Source: Salinicola peritrichatus
GTDB taxonomy: Bacteria > Pseudomonadota > Gammaproteobacteria > Pseudomonadales > Halomonadaceae
DNA length: 64,000 nt
Assembly: GCF_003206715.1 (NCBI RefSeq)
Contig: NZ_PZJU01000004.1
Span: 20,059 to 84,058, forward strand
Direction: 5' to 3'
Part shown: in pieces, positions 1 through 8,393 of the stretch
Numbering within the stretch: the stretch's first letter is position 1
How the letters are laid out: each line of letters begins with the position of its first letter
The notes under the pieces: generated by a model
Seen by the model: only the letters and a program-made list of their open reading frames with translations
What the model was told of the DNA's origin: nothing
Database searches by the model: none
Translations under genes and position numbers: made by a program

Positions 1-608
1 TCGATATCGACCACGGCACCTATCCCTATGTCACCAGCTCCAACACCACCGCCGGCGGTACCGCGACCGGTTCCGGGGTCGGGCCGCTCTACCTCGACTA
101 CGTGCTGGGCATCACCAAGGCGTACACCACGCGCGTGGGTTCCGGGCCGTTCCCGACCGAGCTGTTCGACGAGTTCGGCCGCCATCTGGCGGAGAAGGGG
201 CACGAGTTCGGCGCCACCACCGGCCGGGCGCGCCGTTGTGGCTGGTTCGACGCGGTCGCGCTGCGCCATGCGGTACAGATCAACTCGGTTTCCGGCATCT
301 GCCTGACCAAGCTCGACGTGCTCGACGGCCTCGAAAACATCCGCGTGTGTGTCGGCTATCGCAGCAAGGATGGCGAAACCATCGACAACCCGGTGGACTC
401 CGAAGGCTACGAAGTGGTCGAGCCGCTCTATCACGACCTGCCGGGCTGGAACGAGTCGACCCTCGGCGCCAAGCGGGTCGAGGATCTGCCCGCCAATGCC
501 CGTGCCTACATCGCCTTCCTCGAGCAGGAAGTGGGCACGCCGATCGACATCATCTCCACCGGTCCGGATCGCAACGAGACGATCGTGCTACGCAATCCGT
601 TCGCCTGA
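1..608 (+). CDS. purA: Adenylosuccinate synthetase, 3' part
   Basis: C-terminal part of adenylosuccinate synthetase, the GTP-dependent enzyme that joins IMP and aspartate in the first committed step to AMP. The gene begins outside the window; the reading frame is open from the first bases. Visible family motifs are [14 protein letters not shown] near the edge, the GPFPTEL segment, and a C-terminal region with [16 protein letters not shown] and [11 protein letters not shown]. About 201 codons remain of a family length near 430. It is convergent with the polysaccharide operon and a GC-rich hairpin lies between the two stop codons. Identification is secure; only the 5' half is missing. Confidence 0.96.
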   Translation, partial: DIDHGTYPYVTSSNTTAGGTATGSGVGPLYLDYVLGITKAYTTRVGSGPFPTELFDEFGRHLAEKGHEFGATTGRARRCGWFDAVALRHAVQINSVSGICLTKLDVLDGLENIRVCVGYRSKDGETIDNPVDSEGYEVVEPLYHDLPGWNESTLGAKRVEDLPANARAYIAFLEQEVGTPIDIISTGPDRNETIVLRNPFA

Positions 609-640
609 ACGAGCGCAGTAGTTTGTCCGCATTGTCACAT

Positions 641-663
641 GGCCCGCTGCCAGGCAGCGGGCC
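641..663. terminator. GC-rich hairpin between convergent purA and lyase gene
   Basis: Near-perfect inverted repeat GGCCCGCTGCC / GGCAGCGGGCC with almost no spacer. It sits between the purA stop and the stop of the convergent lyase gene. There is no clear T tract on either side, so it may act as a bidirectional transcript end rather than a classical intrinsic terminator. Confidence 0.55.
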
Positions 664-670
664 GTTATCG

Positions 671-1846
671 TCAATGGCGGGGCGGCGAGATCGCCAGCAA
701 CCGGGACGGAGAGAGGCCGTGATCGCCTTGTTTCATCCATGCATGGATCAACGCCTCGGCTTCCCGGCCGTGGTCGCCGAGCAGTCCGTGGCGCCGCGCG
801 GCGACAAGATTGGGCAGGGCGACCTGCGGATGGAACCCCTTCAACTCGTCGAACGACCAGCGTCGAGGCCTTGCGGCATACTTGGCGACCCAGCGAAAGC
901 CGGCGGCGAGACGTTGGCGCTCGGCCGGCATTTCGGGCCACTTCAGGCCGAGCGCCTCGGCCTCGTCGAGCAGTACCGACCACGCCGCCAGGTTGAAATT
1001 GACGTAGTGCCAGGGGCGGGTGCGCTCGAGCTCCAATGGCTGCGCGCCGTCGGCATCGAACTGAACCGCCAGCCGGGCGTCGGCTTCGTGCAGCTGCCGT
1101 CTGGCCAGCTCGGGACGCCCGACGAAGCGCGCGAACGCCGTCACCTGGGCGTCGTACCAGGTGCCGTGATTGTTGCGCTTCGACGCCTCGTCCCGGCCGT
1201 TGTCGCTTGCGAGCAGCCAGTCGAGATAGTCCGCATACCACTGTTTGAGCGCTTTCAGGGTCGCGTCGTCCAGCGCCGGCTCCAGGCGTCGGATGGCGTC
1301 GGCGAGTTCGATCAACAGGCGACTCTCGATGATGCCGATGCCACGACCGTCGACACGGCCGGGAATCGCCTGGGCGTAGCGCAGATTCGGGTGCATTCGC
1401 GTTTCGGGATCGATGAACCAGTGGCGTAGCTGGGCGATGGCCCGTTCGGCGTAGCGTGGATCGCCGTCGATCCGGTAGGCCCAGGCCAATCGCTTGACGG
1501 TGCCGACGAAGTCGATCAGCCGCTGCTTGTCGGTCGCCTCGCTCAGCGTGGCCTGGTTGTACTCCCCATCGCGTCGTTCGAAAGGTAGGCCGTCGGGGCG
1601 TTCCGGGTCCGGCCACCAATAGGGCGCGAAACTGAAATAGTCGTGAGGATCGCCGCTGGCGGGCATGCGGGTCTTGTCGACCACGCTGTACAGCGGCGTT
1701 TCCAGCTCCGATGATGCCTCGGTGACGATCCGCTGGGCGGCGTCGTCGACGACCGACTGCGGAATGTCGGGATCGGCCCCGGCCGGCGTTATCTGCACCG
1801 ATAACGCCAGCGCCAGCGCCGAGACCCGTACCGGCCATCGTCTCAT
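671..1846 (-). CDS. Secreted alginate-lyase-superfamily protein (PF05426, PL38-like)
   Basis: A 391-residue protein with a signal peptide (hydrophobic stretch ending near PAGA) followed by an (alpha/alpha) toroid-type lyase domain. Diagnostic motifs are DYFSFAPYWWPDPERPDGLP around residues 70-90 and NNHGTWYDAQ near residue 220, where Asn-His is the expected catalytic pair of the Alginate_lyase family. The YWWPDP motif resembles the subgroup I remember as PL38, whose members act on alginate or poly-glucuronate; this sub-assignment is from memory. It is the last gene of the polysaccharide operon, and its ATG overlaps the stop of the Sel1 lipoprotein gene, which implies translational coupling. 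Likely role: trimming or degrading the polymer in the periplasm. Substrate is not settled by sequence alone. Confidence 0.82.
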   Translation of the reverse strand: MRRWPVRVSALALALSVQITPAGADPDIPQSVVDDAAQRIVTEASSELETPLYSVVDKTRMPASGDPHDYFSFAPYWWPDPERPDGLPFERRDGEYNQATLSEATDKQRLIDFVGTVKRLAWAYRIDGDPRYAERAIAQLRHWFIDPETRMHPNLRYAQAIPGRVDGRGIGIIESRLLIELADAIRRLEPALDDATLKALKQWYADYLDWLLASDNGRDEASKRNNHGTWYDAQVTAFARFVGRPELARRQLHEADARLAVQFDADGAQPLELERTRPWHYVNFNLAAWSVLLDEAEALGLKWPEMPAERQRLAAGFRWVAKYAARPRRWSFDELKGFHPQVALPNLVAARRHGLLGDHGREAEALIHAWMKQGDHGLSPSRLLAISPPRH

Positions 1847-4602
1847 TTCGAAGAATCACTACCGGCTGCCGCTGCGACCTGAGGATCTTCGAGCAGATCC
1901 CGCAGGGTCTCGATCGCCGTTTCACTGTCGCTGTCCATGACGCCGTCGAGCCAGATCATGGCCTGCTCCTGATTGACGAACTCGACGCCTCGCGCCTGCA
2001 AATAGGCCTGAGCCAGCGAGAGCCGTGCGGATTGGTGTCCCTGGCGGGCGGCCTTCACCAGCAGTTCGGCACCTTTGCGGGGATCTCGCGGCAGCACTTC
2101 TCCATTCAGATAGGCGCGGCCGAGAGCGGCCTCGGCGCCGGCATGGCCGGTATCGGCGGCGGCGGTCAATAGTTGTTTGCCGCGCTCGACATCCTGGGCA
2201 ACGCCACCCTGGCCTTCCAGATAAGCCGAACCGAGAGAGGTCTGCGCGGAGACGTTGCCGTTGTCGGCGGCCCTCGATAGCCATGTCACGGCTTTTTCCG
2301 GATCCTGCTCGACGCCGTTGCCTTCGAGATAGGACTGTCCCAGCAGGCGTTGTGCGTTGTCGTCTCCCCGTTCGGCCGCCTGAGTCAGGTAACGCACTCC
2401 GCGTTCGGGATCGGCGGCCACGCCGGTGCCGGTGAGATAGGCTTCGCCCAGCGTCACTCCGGCCGAGCCGTGACCGGCATTGGCGGCTTGGGTCAGCAGC
2501 CGGATGCCGCGTTGCGGATCGGCCGGGACGCCATCGCCTTTCAGCAGCATTTCACCGAGATCGGCTTCGGCACCGACATGGCCGGCGGCGATCGCCCGCT
2601 CGAAGTAATCGGCGGCGCGCGCCTTGTCGACGTCGACACCGAGGCCTTCGGCGTACATTCGCCCCAGCGAGGCGGTGGCACCGGGGTGTCCCTCATCGGC
2701 TGCCTGTTGCAGCCAGTGCCGAGCGCTGGCGTAGTTGGCACGCACGCCCTCGCCACGCAGGTAGGCGCGACCGAGATCGGCCATGGCCGGAACTTCCCCC
2801 ATCTGCGCGGCGCGGATCAGGTCGTTGACGTCGCCGCGCTCACCGCTGGCGCGATAGGTGCGTGCCAGTGCCTGCTGGGCCGAGGGATGGCCGGCTTTGG
2901 CCGCGCGTCTGAGCCACAGCTCCGACAGCGTCAGATCCGGGGGAACCCCGACCCCGTCACGATAGGCGCGGCCGAGCACGACCATGGCATAAGCGTCGCC
3001 CTGGTTGGCAGCGTCCTGGAGCAGCTTGACGCCCTGTTGGCTGGAGCCGGGGAGCTTGCCCTCGAGGTAGCCTTGGCCGAGCCGTGTCTTCGAGGTGGTA
3101 TCGTTGGGATCCTGTTCGACGGCGCGGCTCAGCCACTGCTGGGCCTTGGCCGGATCGTGCTGCAGCCCGGCTCCGTCCATATAGGCGATACCCAGCGTGC
3201 GGGCGGCGCCGCTTTGGCCTTGATTGGCGGCCTCCGTCAACAGTGCCACGCCCTGTACCGGGTCGGCGGGGATGCCGTCACCCTTGAGATAGCTCTCGCC
3301 CAGACGCGCGGTGGCATAGGGGTGGCCGAGTTCATGTGCGCGCTGGAGATAGTCGATGCCGCGACTCGCCTGGCGCTGGACTTGTTTTCCATCGAGATAG
3401 AGATTGCCCAGTAGCGCGAGAGCGTAGGCGTCGTCTTGCTGCGCGGCACGTTCGAGCAATTGAACGCCCTGGGCGACGTTGCGCGTGAGAACGTCACCAT
3501 CGAGGTAGGCGCTACCGAGCGTGCGGGCGGCATCGATATTGCCCTGCTGCGCGGCCTGAGACAGCCATTTCTCGGCCTGGGCCGGGTCGGCGGAGACTTG
3601 CCCTTGCCCCAGATAAGCCTGACCCAGCCAGTAGGCGGCATCGACGTTGCCCGTTTCGGCGGCGCGCTCCAGCATGGCCAGTCCCTTGGAGGGGTCCTGT
3701 TTCTGCACCAGCAAATGACCGGCCGCCGCCAGGGCTTGCGGGTCGCCGCTGTCGGCGGCGCGGGTCAGCCACTGCTCTTCCCGGGCCGGCTGTGGAAGCA
3801 GACCGTCCTCGGCATAGAGTCGCGATAGCGCGAGCATGGCATTCACGTCGCCGCTCTCGGCCTGGGGGGTCATGGCCTGGGCGTAACGCTCGGCGTAGGC
3901 GCGGGACTTGCCGGGGTCCGTGTCGAAGGCGCCGCCAGCGGCATAGTTTTCGGCCAGCATCTGCAGGGCACGTGGTTCGTTCTGCTCCGCGGCCTCTTCC
4001 AGTTGCTGGCGTGCGGCATCGACGTCGCGCGGCACGCCTTCGCCTGCCAGCTGCATTTCGGCAACTTCGATACGCGCGCTGGGATTGCCATCGTGATCGA
4101 TTGCCTGCTGGAACAAGTTCCAGGCAAGTGCCTGATCCTGCTTCACGCCATCCCCGGCACGGTAGAGCCGACCCAGCTTCAGCGAAGCATTGTCGAGGCC
4201 GCTGAATTCATAGGGAACGGCCTGGCGGTAGTAGTGAACGGCCAGGGTGGGGTTGCGAGGCACGCCCATGCCGTCATCGTAGATCCGCGCCAGCTCGTAG
4301 CTGGCTTCGGGATGTTCCTGCGCCATTGGCTTGAGCAGTTCGATGGCTTCCAAGGTCTTGCCCTGGGCTTCCAGCTCGCGGATATAGTCCACCCGGTTCC
4401 AGTCGGTGGAGGGCATCGACTCAATATAGTGGTGAGCGAACAGTTCCTGGTCTTCCGGCGCGATGGGCTGTGCCTGGTAGGCGCCTTGGCCTGCGCAAGC
4501 CGTCAGCACCACGGCTGAAACCAGGACCGAAGCCGGGCCCAGCAAGAAGCGGCCGGGGCGTCGCGAATGGGACGGACGTGCGGTTCGACTCGGTGTTGTC
4601 AT
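1843..4602 (-). CDS. Giant AlgK-like Sel1-repeat lipoprotein
   Basis: A 919-residue predicted lipoprotein. The chosen ATG has an AGGAG ribosome-binding site about 8 bases upstream; an in-frame ATG 21 codons earlier lacks one. The N-terminus has a basic stretch, a hydrophobic segment and a lipobox LTAC, so the mature protein should be anchored by its cysteine. Nearly all the rest is a solenoid of Sel1/TPR-like repeats of about 36 residues with the pattern A..LG.AYL.G.GV..D...G...L..AA..G, roughly 20 copies. In Pseudomonas, AlgK (about 450-475 residues, fewer repeats) is an outer-membrane lipoprotein scaffold that organises the secretion complex. The position beside alg8/alg44-like genes suggests the same job, but this protein is about twice as long. 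No porin partner is encoded next to it. Confidence 0.8.
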   Translation of the reverse strand: MTTPSRTARPSHSRRPGRFLLGPASVLVSAVVLTACAGQGAYQAQPIAPEDQELFAHHYIESMPSTDWNRVDYIRELEAQGKTLEAIELLKPMAQEHPEASYELARIYDDGMGVPRNPTLAVHYYRQAVPYEFSGLDNASLKLGRLYRAGDGVKQDQALAWNLFQQAIDHDGNPSARIEVAEMQLAGEGVPRDVDAARQQLEEAAEQNEPRALQMLAENYAAGGAFDTDPGKSRAYAERYAQAMTPQAESGDVNAMLALSRLYAEDGLLPQPAREEQWLTRAADSGDPQALAAAGHLLVQKQDPSKGLAMLERAAETGNVDAAYWLGQAYLGQGQVSADPAQAEKWLSQAAQQGNIDAARTLGSAYLDGDVLTRNVAQGVQLLERAAQQDDAYALALLGNLYLDGKQVQRQASRGIDYLQRAHELGHPYATARLGESYLKGDGIPADPVQGVALLTEAANQGQSGAARTLGIAYMDGAGLQHDPAKAQQWLSRAVEQDPNDTTSKTRLGQGYLEGKLPGSSQQGVKLLQDAANQGDAYAMVVLGRAYRDGVGVPPDLTLSELWLRRAAKAGHPSAQQALARTYRASGERGDVNDLIRAAQMGEVPAMADLGRAYLRGEGVRANYASARHWLQQAADEGHPGATASLGRMYAEGLGVDVDKARAADYFERAIAAGHVGAEADLGEMLLKGDGVPADPQRGIRLLTQAANAGHGSAGVTLGEAYLTGTGVAADPERGVRYLTQAAERGDDNAQRLLGQSYLEGNGVEQDPEKAVTWLSRAADNGNVSAQTSLGSAYLEGQGGVAQDVERGKQLLTAAADTGHAGAEAALGRAYLNGEVLPRDPRKGAELLVKAARQGHQSARLSLAQAYLQARGVEFVNQEQAMIWLDGVMDSDSETAIETLRDLLEDPQVAAAAGSDSSK

Positions 4603-4667
4603 ATAAATCTCTCCTGATCGGTAGGACCCGCCCATCCTTGGCGCGGGCCGATAATGGCTGATCATCG

Positions 4668-5906
4668 TCAGTCGGGTTCGAACGTCGTGGCGATCTGTTG
4701 GTCGTCTGGCTCGGGTATGACGTGGGACTGATCCTTCGGGTCCATGAAGTAGAAGGTCACGTAGCCACCGGCGCTGCGGTTGTCGATGGGGCGCTTCTGG
4801 CTGACGTAGTGGGAGACCCGAGGGTCGTCGCGGTGCTTGAGGTAGATCTCCATCCAGGCCAGGTACTGTTCATCGTCGAGGAAGCCGCGATATTGCGCAT
4901 GGGTCGCCAGGTTACCGAGGGCTGCCGGATCGTCGAAGGTATCCAGCGCGAACTGCACGGCATCGTCGATGGTGTGACCGTGATACTCGAAATTGAACAG
5001 GTCGTAGCCCTGGCGATAGGCCACCTGCATGATGTTGACGAGATAGAGCAGGGCGTAGTTCTGGTAGTGGCTGGCACGCCGACCGCGCGCCATCTCGTGC
5101 GGCAGGGCTCCCTGCGGTGTCATGTCGCTCAGTGCTGAGTAGATCGCGCTGATGCCGAACTGGAACAGCTCGTCGTCGTCGGTGAGTACGCCGATCATGC
5201 TGGCGTAGAGCGCCCGACGATAGAAATGGTTGTTGCAACAGCTCGGATCCCCGCCGCGAATGGCGGAGTGCTTATGGGCCAAGCGATTGAGCCAGTCATT
5301 GATTCGTGCGATCTCTTCCTCGCGCCCCTCGATCGCGGGTCTGACGATGGAGTAGGCCATCGCCGCCGCGAACATCATCGATTCGGTCGAATACCAGCCC
5401 TGGGGCTCGAGGCGGTTGTAGTAGAACTCGCTCAACGCATCGTGGCGGGCCCATTTGTCGAGGAAGCGCACCAGACAATCGGCGTAGTAGGTGTCGCTGG
5501 TGGCGACGTACGAGCCGGCCAGGTTCGATACCGTGTCCTCGAAATCGAAGAGAGGCTCGGAGGCCAGTTCCCACGCCTTGGGCTGGGGATAGTAGCCGGG
5601 GATACGAATCACGCTGTCCAGCGGCGGTTTCGCCAACTCCTGCTGGCAACTGGGGCCGTGCTTGAGCTGATCACTTGCGTACTGCAGCAGATCGTTGTCG
5701 GTACGCGCGAGCAGTGCCATCCGTGCCTTGACGTCGAAATAAGAGGCGTCGGGATCGGTCACGGTGTACTGGGACAGGTCCAGGCGCTGACGCTCCTCGT
5801 AGCTCATCGTCGCCTGCGCCGACAGTGACAGCCCCAGCGTGGCGAAGCCGATGAAAAGGATCATGCCCCGGTGCAGGCTGGACCTAATCAGTGAAGTCCG
5901 GTTCAT
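4668..5906 (-). CDS. Periplasmic polysaccharide lyase, PL5 / AlgL-like
   Basis: A 412-residue protein with a signal peptide ending near LSAQA. The ATG chosen has a GGGAG site upstream; the open frame extends further but without such a site. PL5 features include WYSTESMMFAAAMAYS, the CCNNHFYRRA segment that matches the catalytic Asn-His of AlgL enzymes, and RGRRASHYQNYAL, matching the Arg and Tyr catalytic positions. In alginate producers AlgL clears stray polymer from the periplasm. Some PL5 enzymes, such as Smlt1473 of Stenotrophomonas as I recall, also cleave poly-glucuronate. It lies 14 bases after the PL14-like gene and 65 bases before the Sel1 lipoprotein gene, within the operon. It matches AlgL in family, but the substrate may not be alginate given the dehydrogenase of this operon. 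Confidence 0.85.
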   Translation of the reverse strand: MNRTSLIRSSLHRGMILFIGFATLGLSLSAQATMSYEERQRLDLSQYTVTDPDASYFDVKARMALLARTDNDLLQYASDQLKHGPSCQQELAKPPLDSVIRIPGYYPQPKAWELASEPLFDFEDTVSNLAGSYVATSDTYYADCLVRFLDKWARHDALSEFYYNRLEPQGWYSTESMMFAAAMAYSIVRPAIEGREEEIARINDWLNRLAHKHSAIRGGDPSCCNNHFYRRALYASMIGVLTDDDELFQFGISAIYSALSDMTPQGALPHEMARGRRASHYQNYALLYLVNIMQVAYRQGYDLFNFEYHGHTIDDAVQFALDTFDDPAALGNLATHAQYRGFLDDEQYLAWMEIYLKHRDDPRVSHYVSQKRPIDNRSAGGYVTFYFMDPKDQSHVIPEPDDQQIATTFEPD

Positions 5907-5920
5907 AAGCGGCGACTCCC

Positions 5921-6838
5921 TCACGTTTTGGGAACCATCAGCGTGAAGTCGGCAAAATCGACGGTCTGGTCGCGGGGCGTGCGCCAATCGCTGCCGTGGC
6001 CGCCGAAGAAGGTCGAGAACATCAGGCCGTCGATGTGCACGCGGTCGGTAGTGCGGTAGACGATGCCGTGCTGCTCGAGCGTAGGCTGCCCGTCGATCCA
6101 GATCCGTGCGATGCCGTTTTCTTCATCCGGGTCGTTGAGCACGATCTCCTGTTCGACCGTGACCCACTGGCCCGGGGTGAAACGCCAGCGGCCGCGGCCC
6201 ACCGATTCGCCGTAGTCGGACTCCTTGTTGGCGACATATTCGTAGAGTTCGCCTTGCCCTTGCTTGCGCCACATCAGGCGCATCGAGAAGCCGTTCTCTC
6301 CGGTGACTTCGTCACCGCCAGTCGGGCCGTCGCCGCCATAAAGCCCCGGCAACTTGCCGCCCTTGACGAAATCGAAACCGGACTGGAAGCGCACCTGGTA
6401 GCGCAGGCAGGCGCGATCTGCCTGGCGCAGTGCCGGTACCGGCATGACGAAACCGGCTCCGCCCTCCTCGGCATCGCTCGGCGACGAGGTGCCTTGCGGA
6501 TAGGTGACCCGCAACGCCGGGGCGCCAAGATCGCTGTCGGCGGCACTCAACTGCTGCAGGTTCTGCTCGCCCCAGCGGCGCTGGCCGCCGAGGGTATCCT
6601 TGACCCAGTCCTCGGGATCGTCATTGGCCTTCATGGCCAGCGTCTGGACCGGGGCGTAGCGGGTAGAGCAGGCGGCGACCTGCGGCCGAGTCAGATCGCC
6701 ATCGCTGGCGGCGTGGGCGGGCAACGACGCTAGCGCCAGGGCGGGGCCAAGCAGCAGCGCGGCTCCCGTGTTGCGGGACCGGCGAAAATGGCGCTTGGCA
6801 CGTCGCGGACGAATGATAGGAAGTTGCGGTCGAATCAT
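5921..6838 (-). CDS. Secreted polysaccharide lyase, PL14-like beta-jelly-roll
   Basis: A 305-residue protein with a long basic N-terminus, a hydrophobic core and a cleavage-like LPAHAASD. The ATG has AAGGAG upstream. The body shows features of the PL14-type alginate/glucuronan lyase fold: YQVRFQSGFDFVKGGKLPGLYGG (best hallmark), ENGFSMRLMWR, GRWRFTPGQWVTVEQEIVLN and IWIDGQ, then FSTFFGG near the C-terminus. PL14 includes the Chlorella-virus vAL-1 lyase and enzymes active on poly-glucuronate; this is general knowledge, not a search result. It sits between the alg44-like gene and the PL5 gene. A concanavalin-type polysaccharide-binding role without catalysis cannot be excluded. Confidence 0.75.
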   Translation of the reverse strand: MIRPQLPIIRPRRAKRHFRRSRNTGAALLLGPALALASLPAHAASDGDLTRPQVAACSTRYAPVQTLAMKANDDPEDWVKDTLGGQRRWGEQNLQQLSAADSDLGAPALRVTYPQGTSSPSDAEEGGAGFVMPVPALRQADRACLRYQVRFQSGFDFVKGGKLPGLYGGDGPTGGDEVTGENGFSMRLMWRKQGQGELYEYVANKESDYGESVGRGRWRFTPGQWVTVEQEIVLNDPDEENGIARIWIDGQPTLEQHGIVYRTTDRVHIDGLMFSTFFGGHGSDWRTPRDQTVDFADFTLMVPKT

Positions 6839-6903
6839 GATCTTCTCCTTGGCGAAATCGCGTCTCGCAATGACTTTTCGCGAGGGACGAGTCCATTCAC
6901 GCT

Positions 6904-8367
6904 TCAGTTCATTGCACTTCTCATTTCACCCCGCAGGCCATCGGCGGCACGTCCCCACAGTGACTGCACGCCCTGGTAGACGGCACGGCCAGCCTGGTAG
7001 GCCCACTCGGCGGCGGTGTCGAGCATCGGGGCTTCGGTGAAGCGCACGTCCACCGGTGTGCCGACGGCGCTGGCGGGCAGTGGCTCTTCCGGTACCAGCA
7101 GGACGCTGGCGACGTTCTGCTGCTGGCGGACCCAGTCGGGGAAACCGGCACGCGGCTGACGCTCCACATCCAGCGCCACGCTGCGCACGCGGGCGGGGAT
7201 CGGTTCGGAAGCGTTGGGCAGTGCGATGTAAGCCTTCTGGTGGCTTTCGATGTCGCCGATATCGTCCATGTGCACCAGCGCTTCGACCATGACGTCGTTG
7301 TCGTGGGTGCTGACCAGGGTCATCACGCGATCGCCTTCATTGACGTAGGTGCCGCCGGCGGCGCTCAGGGCCCAGGCCACCTCGCAGTCGCAGGGGCTAT
7401 AGATGGTGTTGGCGGAGAGCCGTGACTTGTAGGCGTCTATGCGCGAACTCTCGTAGTCGCGGGCGGTTTCGAACTGCTCGACCCGCGTGCGCGCGATTTC
7501 CGGCGTGAGCGTCTCGTAACCCAGCTCGCCCTCGGCGGGATTGGACGAGGTCGCCACGCTGACCTTGCCGTTGTCCGGATCCTCGAGGCTTTCCTGCAGA
7601 TTTTCGATCAGCCGCTTGTTGTAATCGAACGAGGCCTGGGCCAGCAGCAGATCGTTCTGCAGTTCGGCGTTATTGACCTGGATCAGCGGCTGGTCGCGTT
7701 TGACTTTGTCGCCGGCCTTGAGATGGAGATCCTCCAACTGTCCGGCGCCCGGTGCCAGAATGTCGGTGCGCGGGGCCGTCACGGCGGCAAAGCTCGGCTC
7801 GATCAAGAACACATTGCGATAGACGGTGGCGGCAACTACCGCGGTCAGCACGCCGGCGGCGACCAGCAGCGCGAGGTAACGGAACAATGGCACCCGGCGC
7901 TTGGTCCTGGTCGACGGCACGGCCGCGTTGGCGCGGCGCTTGCGCGGTGTCTGCGGATCCTGATGCTCGACCAGGCCGTCGAGGCTGACATGACGGCCGC
8001 TCATCTGGGCGCGAATGACGCGTTTCAGAATTTCGCGCTGACGCGGCTCCATGTGAGTGAATTCGAAAGCCATGCGCTGACGGGGGCCTTCGCCGATGTC
8101 CCGCAGCGGTCTCGCCGTGGCTGGCAGACTCAGCTCGATGCCGCTGGCCATCACTATCAGGGCGACGGGAATATCGCGATGGGGCTCGAAGTGCAGCGTG
8201 GTGAAAGCCGAGAATCCGCTCATCGACAGGTCATGACCCTTGACGACACGATCGTCGCCCAGCCGGACGTTGAATGGCATCTCGACGCGAACGTGACGCC
8301 GTTCGTCGCGGCGCTCATGACGCAACTGGTCCGGGTCGCGCTGCGAATCCTGGAAATGATCTGACAT
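6904..8367 (-). CDS. alg44: Alg44-like PilZ/HlyD co-polymerase
   Basis: A 487-residue inner-membrane protein. The N-terminal PilZ domain carries the c-di-GMP-binding signature: R23-x3-R27 (RRHVR) and D46-x-S48-x-x-G51 (DLSMSG). One transmembrane helix follows (about residues 163-188, PLFRYLALLVAAGVLTAVVA), then a periplasmic HlyD/membrane-fusion-type region with a biotinyl-lipoyl-like half-motif (ILAPGAGQLEDLHLKAGDKV) and a central coiled-coil stretch. This is the Alg44 architecture, in which c-di-GMP binding activates the Alg8 synthase. The gene lies 26 bases after the alg8-like gene. The arrangement implies that polymer synthesis is switched on by c-di-GMP after translation. It is about 100 residues longer than Pseudomonas Alg44 (about 389). 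Confidence 0.9.
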   Translation of the reverse strand: MSDHFQDSQRDPDQLRHERRDERRHVRVEMPFNVRLGDDRVVKGHDLSMSGFSAFTTLHFEPHRDIPVALIVMASGIELSLPATARPLRDIGEGPRQRMAFEFTHMEPRQREILKRVIRAQMSGRHVSLDGLVEHQDPQTPRKRRANAAVPSTRTKRRVPLFRYLALLVAAGVLTAVVAATVYRNVFLIEPSFAAVTAPRTDILAPGAGQLEDLHLKAGDKVKRDQPLIQVNNAELQNDLLLAQASFDYNKRLIENLQESLEDPDNGKVSVATSSNPAEGELGYETLTPEIARTRVEQFETARDYESSRIDAYKSRLSANTIYSPCDCEVAWALSAAGGTYVNEGDRVMTLVSTHDNDVMVEALVHMDDIGDIESHQKAYIALPNASEPIPARVRSVALDVERQPRAGFPDWVRQQQNVASVLLVPEEPLPASAVGTPVDVRFTEAPMLDTAAEWAYQAGRAVYQGVQSLWGRAADGLRGEMRSAMN

Positions 8368-8393
8368 GGTGAAATCTCCTTGGTGTCCCTGGC

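Noticed and set aside
236..1429. Long plus-strand open frame opposite purA and the lyase gene
   Set aside because: It overlaps a secure purA frame and a gene with clear lyase motifs; its translation has no family features and is the antisense shadow of high-GC coding DNA.
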